Shown here: piece by piece, positions 33,314-41,047 of the stretch
Position numbering within the stretch: position 1 is the first letter of the stretch
How the letters are laid out: each line of letters starts with the position of its first letter
Source of the DNA: Ruegeria pomeroyi
GTDB lineage: Bacteria > Pseudomonadota > Alphaproteobacteria > Rhodobacterales > Rhodobacteraceae
Reading direction: 5' to 3'
Assembly: GCF_021405525.1 (NCBI RefSeq)
Contig: NZ_JAGQAG010000001.1
Span: 558,001 to 622,000 of the forward strand
Length of the DNA stretch: 64,000 nucleotides
The notes under the pieces: model-generated
Told to the model about the DNA's origin: nothing
What the model saw: only the letters and a program-made list of their open reading frames with translations
The model's database searches: none
Program-made: the position numbers and the translations under genes

Positions 33314-33769
33314 ATGGAAAACAAGATCGAGACCTCGGCCGAATATGCCGAGGCGGCGGTGTTGCCGCCCCGGTGCCACGAGGTGCATGCCGATCCTGAC
33401 AGCCCCGCCCGTATGACCGAGGTGCCCGCACCGCTGCAGGAACCGGTCCAGAACAAAAGCCCGGCGCAATGGGCCTATGAACGTCTGATCCTCTATATCC
33501 GCAACTTCGAGGAGCAGCTCGACGCCAGCCAGGAAGTGGCGATGGGCTTTGTCGGCGGCGATGCCGGGGTGTTGCGGATCGAGGGGATCGGTTATTTCGA
33601 CCCCGATATCGTCACCTTTTACGGGGCCGATGGCACCGGCGCGCGGACCCAGCTGGTCCAGCATGTGAGCCAGTTGAACGTGATGTTGCGCGCCATGCCG
33701 GTGGCGACCGAGGATCGTCCGGCCCAGCGCATCGGTTTCCGGCTGGCCGCCGATCTGGAAGCGGACTAG
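33314..33769 (+). CDS. DUF6173 family protein
   Basis: A 151-aa soluble protein with a flexible acidic N-terminus and a conserved C-terminal half (QWAYERLILYIRNFEEQL and VGGDAGVLRIEGIGYFDP). It is seen in alphaproteobacteria as DUF6173, with no known activity. It lies 3 bp after the MBL hydrolase gene and probably shares its transcript. Confidence 0.85.
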   Translation: MENKIETSAEYAEAAVLPPRCHEVHADPDSPARMTEVPAPLQEPVQNKSPAQWAYERLILYIRNFEEQLDASQEVAMGFVGGDAGVLRIEGIGYFDPDIVTFYGADGTGARTQLVQHVSQLNVMLRAMPVATEDRPAQRIGFRLAADLEAD

Positions 33770-33839
33770 GCGCTTTCGGCTTGCCTTGGCAGCGGTAGGG
33801 CCGTTCAATACCTGCATTGTTTGCAGGAGATAGCCGCCC

Positions 33840-35684
33840 GTGTCGCATTTTACCCATGTCCGCAATGCCTGGTCCGGTTCCTGGGCTCGGCGACGGGTCT
33901 TTGTTCCGCTCTATGCCGCACTGCGCCTGCTGGTTCTGGCGCTGATCGCTCCGGCGCTGGCTGGGCTGATCAATCTGGCCGTCGGCCTGTCGGACCAATC
34001 GGCGCTGACCGATCAGGATATCGCGCGTTTTGTCCTGTCTCCGCTGGGCTTTGCCGCGACGCTTGCGGTGCTGAGCATCCTTCTGGTTGCCGAGGTGCTG
34101 AGCTTTGCGGTGATGGCCGCGACCCTGCGCAGCGGTGCCAGCAATGTCTGGCACGCGGGCAGTTCCGGCCTGACGCTGGTGCTGCGGCACCTGCGGCCGC
34201 TGCTGGCCTTTGCCGCGCTCTTTGTTCTGCGGGTGCTGGTACTGGCGTTGCCCTTTGTCGCGCTTGCCGGGCTGATCGCCTGGTGGGTGCTGGGTGATTA
34301 CGACATCAACTATTACCTGACCTTCCGCCCGCCCTCGTTCCGGCTGGCGATGGCGGCGATCGCGGTTCTGGTTCTGATCCTGGCCTGGCTCTTGATGCTG
34401 CGGCTCTCGGGCTGGGCGCTGGCGCTGCATCTGGTCATCTTCGAAGGGATCCGGCCGGCTCAGGCCTTTGCCGAAAGCACCCGCCGCATGGGCACCCGCC
34501 GCACCGCGCTCAAGATCGAACTGGTGCTCTGGCTGCTGACCCGGTTGGCGCTGGCCGCCGTTCTGGGCGCTTTGGCCAGTGTGGCGCTGGCGCTGGTCCC
34601 GATCCCGGCCGAGGGCGCGTTGCGTCGGGCGTTGGTACTGGTGGTGCTGGTGATGGGGCTCTGGTCGCTGGCCGGGCTGGTGCTGGCCGCGACTGCGCTG
34701 GGGGCGCTGACCAAGCTACTGGATCGTTTCTACGACGGAGCCGCGGCGGCGGCCCCCCTGCCGCCCGCGGATCCGCAGGGCCTGCGCGCGCGGCTCATTG
34801 GAGCGGCGATACTGGCCGCTCTTGCGCTGGGCGTTGGCATGTGGGTCAGCGACGGGGTGCTGACCCAACTGACGGCTGCGGACGAGGTGACCGTGATTGG
34901 CCATCGCGGCGCCGCCGGGGCGCGGCCCGAGAACACCATGGCCTCGGTCGTCAAAGCGATCGAGGACGGTGCCGACTGGGTCGAGATCGACGTGCAGGAG
35001 ACCGCCGATGGCGAGGTGGTCGTCATGCATGACAGCGATTTCATGAAGCTTTCCGGCGTGCCGACCAAGATCTGGGACGCCACCATGCAGGATATCGAGG
35101 AAATCGATATCGGCAGCTGGTTTTCTCCGGACTACGCGGCCGAGCGGGCACCTACCTTGCGCGCGGTTCTGGAGACCGCCAAGGGTAAATCCAACGTCCT
35201 GATCGAACTGAAATATTATGGCCATGACGTGGATCTGGAGAACCGGGTGATTGCCCTGGTTGAGGAATTCGGCATGCAGGACCAGATCGCCACCATGTCG
35301 CTGAAATACCCGGCGGTGCAAAAGATGCGTGCCTTGCGCCCCGATTGGCGCACCGGTGTTCTGGCGGCGACGGCAGTGGGCAATCTGGCCGGGCTCGAGG
35401 GTGACTTCGTTGCCGTCAGCAGTGCCAGCCTGCGCCCGTCGCTGCTGCGCGCCGCCCATGCGGCGGGCAAGGATGTCTATGTCTGGACGGTGAACGAGCC
35501 GCTGTTGATGTCCAAGATGATCTCTCTGGGGGTCGACGGCTTGATCACCGACGAACCCGCCATGGCGCGCGAGGTTCTGGCGGTGCGCGCCACGCTGAAC
35601 CCCGCTGAACGGCTGCTCTTGTGGCTGACCCAGGAAATGGGGTGGGAGCTGAATGCAAAGGCCTATCGCGATGACAGCCCGTAA
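33840..35684 (+). CDS. Membrane-bound glycerophosphodiester phosphodiesterase
   Basis: A 614-aa protein in two parts. Residues 1 to about 345 hold several hydrophobic helices, a glycerophosphodiesterase-associated membrane domain. Residues about 350-600 form a GDPD barrel with VIGHRGAAGARPENT (His355), WVEIDVQETADGEVVVMHD (metal ligands) and a C-terminal GLITDEP. GDPDs release glycerol-3-phosphate from deacylated phospholipids. The start is GTG behind an AGGAGA site. Its end overlaps the next gene, which encodes a phospholipase-A2-like secreted protein, so a two-step lipid breakdown is likely. Confidence 0.92.
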   Translation: MSHFTHVRNAWSGSWARRRVFVPLYAALRLLVLALIAPALAGLINLAVGLSDQSALTDQDIARFVLSPLGFAATLAVLSILLVAEVLSFAVMAATLRSGASNVWHAGSSGLTLVLRHLRPLLAFAALFVLRVLVLALPFVALAGLIAWWVLGDYDINYYLTFRPPSFRLAMAAIAVLVLILAWLLMLRLSGWALALHLVIFEGIRPAQAFAESTRRMGTRRTALKIELVLWLLTRLALAAVLGALASVALALVPIPAEGALRRALVLVVLVMGLWSLAGLVLAATALGALTKLLDRFYDGAAAAAPLPPADPQGLRARLIGAAILAALALGVGMWVSDGVLTQLTAADEVTVIGHRGAAGARPENTMASVVKAIEDGADWVEIDVQETADGEVVVMHDSDFMKLSGVPTKIWDATMQDIEEIDIGSWFSPDYAAERAPTLRAVLETAKGKSNVLIELKYYGHDVDLENRVIALVEEFGMQDQIATMSLKYPAVQKMRALRPDWRTGVLAATAVGNLAGLEGDFVAVSSASLRPSLLRAAHAAGKDVYVWTVNEPLLMSKMISLGVDGLITDEPAMAREVLAVRATLNPAERLLLWLTQEMGWELNAKAYRDDSP

Positions 35685-36231
35685 CCTGTTGATCCTGTGC
35701 CTTTGCGTGGGCAGTCCGGTCGCGGCGCAGGATCTGAACCGGATGCTCGAACTGCCGGCGCACCGCGCGCTGATGGCGGCGCAACAGGCCGCGCCGCTGG
35801 CACCGTTCACCACTGATGGCTGTTCGGGCGGGCTCAGCGCCGGTTGGACCATGGTTGCCGACACGTTTCCCGATTTTGCTGCCGCGCAGGGCAATCTTCC
35901 GCCTTGGGAGGCCTGCTGTGTCATTCATGACCGCGCTTATCACGATGCAGGCGGGTCAGAAACTGCCGAGGACAGCTATGCCGCGCGTTATGAGGCCGAC
36001 CGGGCCTTGCAAAGCTGCGTGCGCGACACCGGCGAAAGCCATCTGGCGGATCTGGCGACACGTTATGACACCACGCCCGAAACGGTCCGCGCCGCCTATG
36101 GCACCATTGCTGACGCGATGTATCTGGCAGTCCGCTTTGGTGGTGGCCCCTGCTCTGGCCTGCCATGGCGCTGGGGCTATGGGTATGCCCATTGCACCCC
36201 CTTTGACTCAACCGCGCCTGCGCGCGATTGA
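35653..36231 (+). CDS. Secreted phospholipase A2-like protein
   Basis: A 192-aa exported protein with a signal peptide (hydrophobic core to about residue 25, ending VAAQ). The mature part has a Ca-loop-like FTTDGCSGG (Asp55-Cys57) and the His-Asp signature WEACCVIHDRAYHDAGG (Cys88, Cys89, His92, Asp93), as in phospholipase A2 active sites. The mature protein has six cysteines, enough for three disulfides. Activity is an inference from motif; I know of no characterised bacterial member this close. The ATG at 35653 has a GGGAG ribosome site inside the upstream GDPD gene; ATG at 35671 is an alternative. The 32-bp overlap supports a functional pair. Confidence 0.83.
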   Translation: MQRPIAMTARNLLILCLCVGSPVAAQDLNRMLELPAHRALMAAQQAAPLAPFTTDGCSGGLSAGWTMVADTFPDFAAAQGNLPPWEACCVIHDRAYHDAGGSETAEDSYAARYEADRALQSCVRDTGESHLADLATRYDTTPETVRAAYGTIADAMYLAVRFGGGPCSGLPWRWGYGYAHCTPFDSTAPARD

Positions 36232-36293
36232 CGTCGTGACAGAGCGGCGAGAATCCGCTATCCAACCGGAAAAACGCGAATAGGATGATTGCT

Positions 36294-36428
36294 ATGGCTG
36301 ACTTCAAACCCGGTTCGATGGACATCACCACTCAGACCAAGACCTTTGATGGGTTCATCAAGGCGATGATCTGGGTCTGTGTCGTGATCTTCTTCGTCCT
36401 GCTGTTCATGGCCGTGTTTACCGCCTGA
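36294..36428 (+). CDS. aa3-type cytochrome c oxidase subunit IV
   Basis: A 44-aa single-span protein: a short hydrophilic front (MADFKPGSMDITTQTKTFDG) and one membrane helix of about 20 residues ending FMAVFTA. This is the small, non-catalytic subunit IV of alphaproteobacterial aa3 cytochrome c oxidases. An AGGA ribosome site lies 8 bases before the ATG at 36294; an in-frame ATG at 36285 is less likely. It stands apart from the main oxidase genes, which is usual in this group. Confidence 0.9.
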   Translation: MADFKPGSMDITTQTKTFDGFIKAMIWVCVVIFFVLLFMAVFTA

Positions 36429-36447
36429 TCCTGCGAGGGGCCTTCCC

Positions 36448-37065
36448 GTGAAGCTGATTTTTCTTGCCGGCGCGTTGGCGCTGAGCCTGATGGCTTGTAC
36501 CCGCCAGAGCGCGCCGCAGGCCGATGATGCGACCGTCGCTGCCGTTCGCTATCGCGATCCGGGGCCGGCAAAGCTGACGCTTTATACGATGGTCAACAAC
36601 CGGTCGGGCGCAGGGGCGCATACCTCGCTGATGATCAATGCCAGTGAGCGGGTGATCTTTGACCCGGCGGGCTCGTTCTGGGCCGATATCGTGCCGGAAC
36701 AGAACGATGTTCTGTTCGGCATCACGCCCGCGGTCGAGACTGCCTATCGGGGCTCGCATGCGCGAGAGACGCATCACGTGGTGGTGCAAGAATTGGAAGT
36801 ATCCCCGGAACAGGCAGAGGCGGCCTATCGGCTGGCGCGTACCATGGGGCCGGTGCCGGGTGCCTATTGTGCCAATTATACTGCGCGCCTGTTGCAGCAG
36901 ATTCCGGGGTTCGGTGACATCAAGGTCACGTTCCAGCCGACCAAATTGGCCGATCAGTTCGGTTCGCGCCCCGGTGCGGTGACGAACAAGTATTACGAGC
37001 AGGACGACGCCGACCTGCAAAAGGGTCTTGCCGCCAACAACGCCAAGCTGAACCAGCCGGGCTGA
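36448..37065 (+). CDS. Lipoprotein resembling a permuted papain-like hydrolase
   Basis: A 205-aa probable lipoprotein: signal peptide with lipobox LMAC, acylated Cys17. The mature sequence has GAGAHTSLMIN (His58) early and GAYCANYTARLLQQ (Cys141) late. That His-first, Cys-last order is seen in circularly permuted NlpC/P60-like amidases and acyltransferases. The family is not established by name; the fold call is from motif order only. It lies 19 bp after the oxidase subunit gene. Confidence 0.8.
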   Translation: MKLIFLAGALALSLMACTRQSAPQADDATVAAVRYRDPGPAKLTLYTMVNNRSGAGAHTSLMINASERVIFDPAGSFWADIVPEQNDVLFGITPAVETAYRGSHARETHHVVVQELEVSPEQAEAAYRLARTMGPVPGAYCANYTARLLQQIPGFGDIKVTFQPTKLADQFGSRPGAVTNKYYEQDDADLQKGLAANNAKLNQPG

Positions 37066-37073
37066 GCCTCGTC

Positions 37074-37406
37074 TCAGCCCAGCAGGTAGAGCAGGCCGTA
37101 AAGCGTGCCTGCGCCTGAAAAGATCGCGACCAGCACGTTTTTCGACCAGTATCCGGCGGCAAGCGCCACTGTCGCCGCGCTCATCCGGGGCACATCGGGC
37201 TGACCGCCGGTGGCCTGCGGCCAGATCACCAAAGGCGCGATCAGGGCGGGTAGGATGGCCACGGCGGTATAGCGCAGATGCCGCAGCAGCCAGTCGGGCA
37301 GCGGACGGTCGCCGACCAGCCCGATAAAGACAAAACGCAGACCAAAGCTGCCAAAGGCAAGCCCGACGATGACGATCCACATGGTTGATGGGTCGATCTC
37401 GGTCAT
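37074..37406 (-). CDS. azlD: AzlD-family branched-chain amino acid exporter subunit
   Basis: A 110-aa membrane protein with about four hydrophobic segments, the small partner of AzlC in branched-chain amino acid (and analogue) export. It opens TMWIVIVGLAFGSFGLRF, and LPALIAPLVIWP lies in the middle. It overlaps azlC by 4 bp, as is usual for the pair. Confidence 0.9.
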   Translation of the reverse strand: MTEIDPSTMWIVIVGLAFGSFGLRFVFIGLVGDRPLPDWLLRHLRYTAVAILPALIAPLVIWPQATGGQPDVPRMSAATVALAAGYWSKNVLVAIFSGAGTLYGLLYLLG

Positions 37407-38119
37407 GTGTTCTTGTTCCTGCGGGCGAGCATCACTTCGGCCTGCGCACCGGCCATCATTCCGGTGGTGCCCGCGATCAGCAGGCCCAGGTTGAACGGCA
37501 CACCGGCCGTCAGCAGCGCGGTCACGATTGCCACCAGTGCCGCAATCACATGCGGCAGGGTGCGCAGCATCGGTCCGATCATTGCCAGAAAGGTGATCGG
37601 CAGGGCGAAATCCAGCGCCCAGCTTTCGGGAATGCGGGTGCCCAACACCGCACCCAGATAGGTCGCCAGGTACCAGGCGGGTGCCAGCGGAGTGACGGTG
37701 CCAAAGAAATAGGCCATCCGCTGCGGCACGGTCAGGTCCGGCTCGGTCTCGAACCGCACCACGGACAAGGCATAGGACTGATCCACCGTGAAATAGGCGG
37801 CCACCGCCCGCTGCCAGAGCGGCGCGGCGCCCAGATAGGGCGTCAGCGCGGCGGAGTACATCGCCACACGCAGGTTTACGGCCAGCGCTGACAAGAGCAC
37901 GATCAGCGTCGGCGTGTCATCGAGCAAGAGTTGCAGCGCGGTGAACTGCGCAGCACCGGCAAAAACGGTGGCGGTAAAGGTCATCACCTGCACCAGGTTC
38001 AGCCCGGCCTCGGTCGCAAACACGCCGAACAGGGTGCCAAAAGGGGCCGCCACCATGATGAAGGGGGCGCCGTCGCGAAAACCCTTCCAGTAGACGGATT
38101 TGGATGTGGTGAAGGACAT
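37403..38119 (-). CDS. azlC: AzlC-family branched-chain amino acid exporter subunit
   Basis: A 238-aa membrane protein with about six helices: FRDGAPFIMVAAPFGTLFG near the N-terminus and the family motif GAAQFTALQLL near residue 60. With AzlD it forms a small two-part exporter. It is divergent from fdhD across 49 bp, leaving little room for two promoters; nothing else is recognised in that gap. Confidence 0.92.
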   Translation of the reverse strand: MSFTTSKSVYWKGFRDGAPFIMVAAPFGTLFGVFATEAGLNLVQVMTFTATVFAGAAQFTALQLLLDDTPTLIVLLSALAVNLRVAMYSAALTPYLGAAPLWQRAVAAYFTVDQSYALSVVRFETEPDLTVPQRMAYFFGTVTPLAPAWYLATYLGAVLGTRIPESWALDFALPITFLAMIGPMLRTLPHVIAALVAIVTALLTAGVPFNLGLLIAGTTGMMAGAQAEVMLARRNKNT

Positions 38120-38168
38120 GCCTAAATCCTAAGGTAAGCCCAACCGCTCTACCGGGCTATCGAAAGGG

Positions 38169-39059
38169 GTGCAATTGGCTATTTCGGACGACCTGTCGGA
38201 CTACATCATCGCCCCTGACCCGGGAGCCGCCCGGCTGACCCGCGCGGTCGAGGGGCTGGACCAGACCGGCGCGCCCGCGCGTATCTCGGTAGTCGAGGAA
38301 CGGCCGCTGACCATATTCCTCAACAGTCAGGAGATCGTGACCGCCATGACCATCGGGGATTACCCCGAATATCTGGCGTTGGGGTTCCTGCGCAATCAGG
38401 GCATGCTGAAACCGGATGAAGAGATCACCGGCGTCGATTACGACGAGGACCTGGAAACCGTCGTGGTGCGCACCGCGGTGGAAACCAGCCACGAGGAAAA
38501 GCTGAAGAAAAAGACCCGCACCAGCGGTTGCGCCGTGGGCACCGTATTCGGTGACATGATGGAGGGGCTGGAAGAGGTGCGTTTGCCTCAGGTAGAGGTG
38601 CGAACCTCGTGGCTCTACGATCTGGCGGCGCGGATCAACCGCACACCCTCGCTCTATCTGGAGGCCGGGGCCATCCATGGTACGGTTCTGTGCCGTGAGA
38701 ACCGGCCGCTGGTCTATATGGAGGATGTGGGCCGCCATAACGCGGTGGACAAGATAGCGGGCTGGATGCTGTCCACGGGCGAGGGGGCGGGTGACAAGAT
38801 CCTCTATACCACCGGGCGGCTGACATCCGAGATGGTGATCAAGACCGCAATGATGGGTATCCCGGTACTGGCCTCGCGCTCGGGCTTTACCGCCTGGGGG
38901 GTCGAGATCGCGCGGCAGGTGGGGCTGACCCTGATCGGCCGGATGCGTGGGCAACGGTTTGTCTGTCTGTCTGGGGCCGAGCGGCTGGTCTGGGATGCCG
39001 ACCCGGACAGCGTGCCGGTCGAAGACAGGAAACATCGCAGGAAGAGTATGGAAGGGTGA
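38169..39059 (+). CDS. fdhD: Formate dehydrogenase accessory sulfurtransferase FdhD
   Basis: A 296-aa FdhD protein, which passes sulfur from IscS to the molybdenum cofactor of formate dehydrogenase. Family segments are EYLALGFLRNQG, TRTSGCAVGTVFG, EDVGRHNAVDKI and YTTGRLTSEMVIK. Cys121 of the usual CxxC is kept; the second position (124) is Gly, which agrees with the view that only the first cysteine is essential. The start is GTG at 38169. It begins the cofactor block; a double palindrome follows its stop. Confidence 0.95.
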   Translation: MQLAISDDLSDYIIAPDPGAARLTRAVEGLDQTGAPARISVVEERPLTIFLNSQEIVTAMTIGDYPEYLALGFLRNQGMLKPDEEITGVDYDEDLETVVVRTAVETSHEEKLKKKTRTSGCAVGTVFGDMMEGLEEVRLPQVEVRTSWLYDLAARINRTPSLYLEAGAIHGTVLCRENRPLVYMEDVGRHNAVDKIAGWMLSTGEGAGDKILYTTGRLTSEMVIKTAMMGIPVLASRSGFTAWGVEIARQVGLTLIGRMRGQRFVCLSGAERLVWDADPDSVPVEDRKHRRKSMEG

Positions 39060-39104
39060 CCGAATTTCGCACGAAATTCGGACCGGAAAACGCGCGTTTT
39101 CCGG
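39060..39104. repeat. Two adjacent perfect 22-bp palindromes between fdhD and mobA
   Basis: The first palindrome (39060-39081) has 10-bp arms CCGAATTTCG and complement around CA. One base later the second (39083-39104) has arms CCGGAAAACG and complement around CG. Both are exact. They lie right after the fdhD stop and 16 bp before the mobA ATG. No T-run follows, so they are more likely binding sites, mRNA processing hairpins or a dispersed extragenic repeat than terminators. Confidence 0.7.
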
Positions 39105-39120
39105 CGCGGGAGGAGAGGGC

Positions 39121-39762
39121 ATGACAGGACGTAGACCGTTGGGCGTGATCCTTGCCGGGGGGCTCGCTACCCGAATGGGTGGCGGCGACAAGGGGTTGCT
39201 GCCGATTGGGAGACAGACGTTGCTGGGCCATGTCATCGACCGGCTGGCGCCGCAGGTAGGGGCGCTGGCGCTCAATGCCAATGGTGATCCGGCGCGGTTT
39301 GACGCGTTCGGCCTGCCGGTTCTGCCCGACACGGTCGAGGGGTTTGCCGGGCCGCTGGCGGGTGTGCTCGCGGGGCTCGATTGGGCCGCAGGGCAGGGGG
39401 CCGACAGCATCGTCACGGCCGCTGCCGACACGCCGTTCTTTCCGCGCGATCTGGTGGCGCGGCTGGTCGAGGCGTCCGAGGGGCAGACGCATCCGCTGGT
39501 GCTGGCCACAACCCCGCGCGATGGCGCGGCGTTGAAATCGGGCGGCAAGGTCAACCGGCATCCGACCTTCGGTCTCTGGCCCGTGGCCCTTCGCGGTGAT
39601 CTGCGCGCAGCGCTGAACGGCGGGTTGCGCAAGGTGGTGCTGTGGACCGACCGGCATGGCGGGCGCGAGGCGTTGTTTGACGCGGAGCCGTTCGATCCTT
39701 TCTTCAACGTCAACACGCCCGAGGATCTGGCCCGGGCCGAAACCCTGTTGGAGCGTGCATGA
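39121..39762 (+). CDS. mobA: Molybdenum cofactor guanylyltransferase
   Basis: A 213-aa nucleotidyltransferase that joins GMP from GTP to molybdopterin. The signature loop LAGGLATRMGGGDKGLLPIG is near residue 10, and AADTPFFPRDLV follows in mid-protein. The start ATG follows GGAGGAGAGG. It overlaps mobB by 4 bp (ATGA). Confidence 0.95.
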   Translation: MTGRRPLGVILAGGLATRMGGGDKGLLPIGRQTLLGHVIDRLAPQVGALALNANGDPARFDAFGLPVLPDTVEGFAGPLAGVLAGLDWAAGQGADSIVTAAADTPFFPRDLVARLVEASEGQTHPLVLATTPRDGAALKSGGKVNRHPTFGLWPVALRGDLRAALNGGLRKVVLWTDRHGGREALFDAEPFDPFFNVNTPEDLARAETLLERA

Positions 39763-40250
39763 GGGTCTATGGCGTCACAGGCTGGAAGAATGCGGGCAAA
39801 ACCGGGCTGATGGAACGGCTGGTGGCCGAGATCACCGGGCGCGGGCTGACGGTGTCGACGGTCAAGCATGCGCATCATTCGTTCGACGTCGACCATCCGG
39901 GCCGCGACAGCTGGCGGCATCGGCAGGCGGGGGCGTCCGAGGTGATCCTTGCCTCGGGTTATCGTGTGGCGCAGATGACCGAGTTGCGCGGCGCGGCGGA
40001 ACCGCCCTTGGCCGAGCTGCTGGGCCGCCTGTCGCCGGTCGATCTGGTGCTGATCGAGGGCTACAAGCGCGAGGGTCATCCCAAGGTTGAGGCATTCCGG
40101 ACCGAGGCGGGCACAGACCTGATTGCGCCGGGTGATCCGACCATCCGCGCGGTGGCCAGTGACACGCCCCTGACGCTCGATCGGCCGGTGTTCGACCTGA
40201 ACGACACATCCGCGATCGCCGATTTCATCCTCTCCGAGGTCGGGCTGTGA
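39759..40250 (+). CDS. mobB: Molybdopterin-guanine dinucleotide biosynthesis protein MobB
   Basis: A GTP-binding adaptor of 163 aa for MobA. The P-loop GWKNAGKTGLMERL is at the N-terminus, followed by STVKHAHHSFD and later LIEGYKREGHPKVE, all standard for MobB. It overlaps both neighbours by 4 bp, inside the fdhD-mobA-mobB-unknown-moeA operon. Confidence 0.95.
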   Translation: MRVYGVTGWKNAGKTGLMERLVAEITGRGLTVSTVKHAHHSFDVDHPGRDSWRHRQAGASEVILASGYRVAQMTELRGAAEPPLAELLGRLSPVDLVLIEGYKREGHPKVEAFRTEAGTDLIAPGDPTIRAVASDTPLTLDRPVFDLNDTSAIADFILSEVGL

Positions 40251-41047
40251 CACCCTTTGACACCATTGCCATGGTCGATTGGTCGGGCGGCAACGATACC
40301 GGCCAGCGCCCGCGAAAGGATGCGATCTGGGCCTGTGTTGCCGGGGAGGAGCCGCAGTATTTCAGGAACCGGGGGCTGGCCGAGAACTGGTTGTGCGATC
40401 TGATCGAAACCGCGCTGGCTGCCGGTCGGCGGCTGATGCTGGGGTTCGATTTTCCATTCGGCTACCCGGCGGGATTTGCCCGGGCGGTGAGCGGAACGGA
40501 CGACCCGTTGCGCCTGTGGGACTGGTTCGAGGCCCGGATCGAGGATACGCCGCAGACCAATAACCGGTTTGATCTCGCGGGTGCGATCAATCGCGGTTTG
40601 GGCGGGAAAGGGCCGTTCTGGGCCAATGGGTTGAAACGCGACATCGCCGGGTTGCCACGAACCAAGCGGGACTACCACAATCCGTTCCCTGACCGGCGCT
40701 TGGTCGAGCGTTTCGCTCCGGGCGCCTTTACCTGCTGGCAGATGGCCGGGGCGGGGGCGGTTGGCGGGCAGGTGATGATGGGGCTACCGGTGTTGGCGCG
40801 TCTGCACCGCCGCTTTGCCGGGTGGGTTTCTGCCTGGCCGTTCGAACCGTTGGACAAGCCCGTGACCCTGGTGGAAATCTGGCCCTCGCTGACCTTGGGA
40901 AAGGGGCCAATGGACCGCATCAAGGATGCCTGGCAGGTAGAGCGTGTGGCCGGTGATCTGGCCGTGTTGCCACAGGCAAGGCTCGGTTCCCTGCTGGACA
41001 TAACCGCGCCCGAGGAGGGTTGGATATTGGGAGTGAACCAGACATGA
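40247..41047 (+). CDS. Unknown protein embedded in the molybdenum cofactor operon
   Basis: A 266-aa soluble protein starting at GTG, overlapping mobB and moeA by 4 bp each. It opens DTIAMVDWSGG and later has LMLGFDFPFGYPAGFA. The order of an early Asp strand and a mid FDFP recalls RNase-H-like DUF429 proteins. No activity is known to me. Strict coupling between mobB and moeA suggests a role in cofactor synthesis or insertion rather than chance placement. Confidence 0.85.
   Translation: MTPFDTIAMVDWSGGNDTGQRPRKDAIWACVAGEEPQYFRNRGLAENWLCDLIETALAAGRRLMLGFDFPFGYPAGFARAVSGTDDPLRLWDWFEARIEDTPQTNNRFDLAGAINRGLGGKGPFWANGLKRDIAGLPRTKRDYHNPFPDRRLVERFAPGAFTCWQMAGAGAVGGQVMMGLPVLARLHRRFAGWVSAWPFEPLDKPVTLVEIWPSLTLGKGPMDRIKDAWQVERVAGDLAVLPQARLGSLLDITAPEEGWILGVNQT

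Noticed and set aside
38169-39059. FdhD as inactive because the CxxC is incomplete
   Set aside because: Only the first cysteine (121) is required in known FdhD proteins, and it is present. All other motifs are intact.
38157-40253. Open frame of 698 codons on the minus strand
   Set aside because: Antisense to fdhD, mobA and mobB, which are convincing. The predicted protein has no domain and typical shadow composition.
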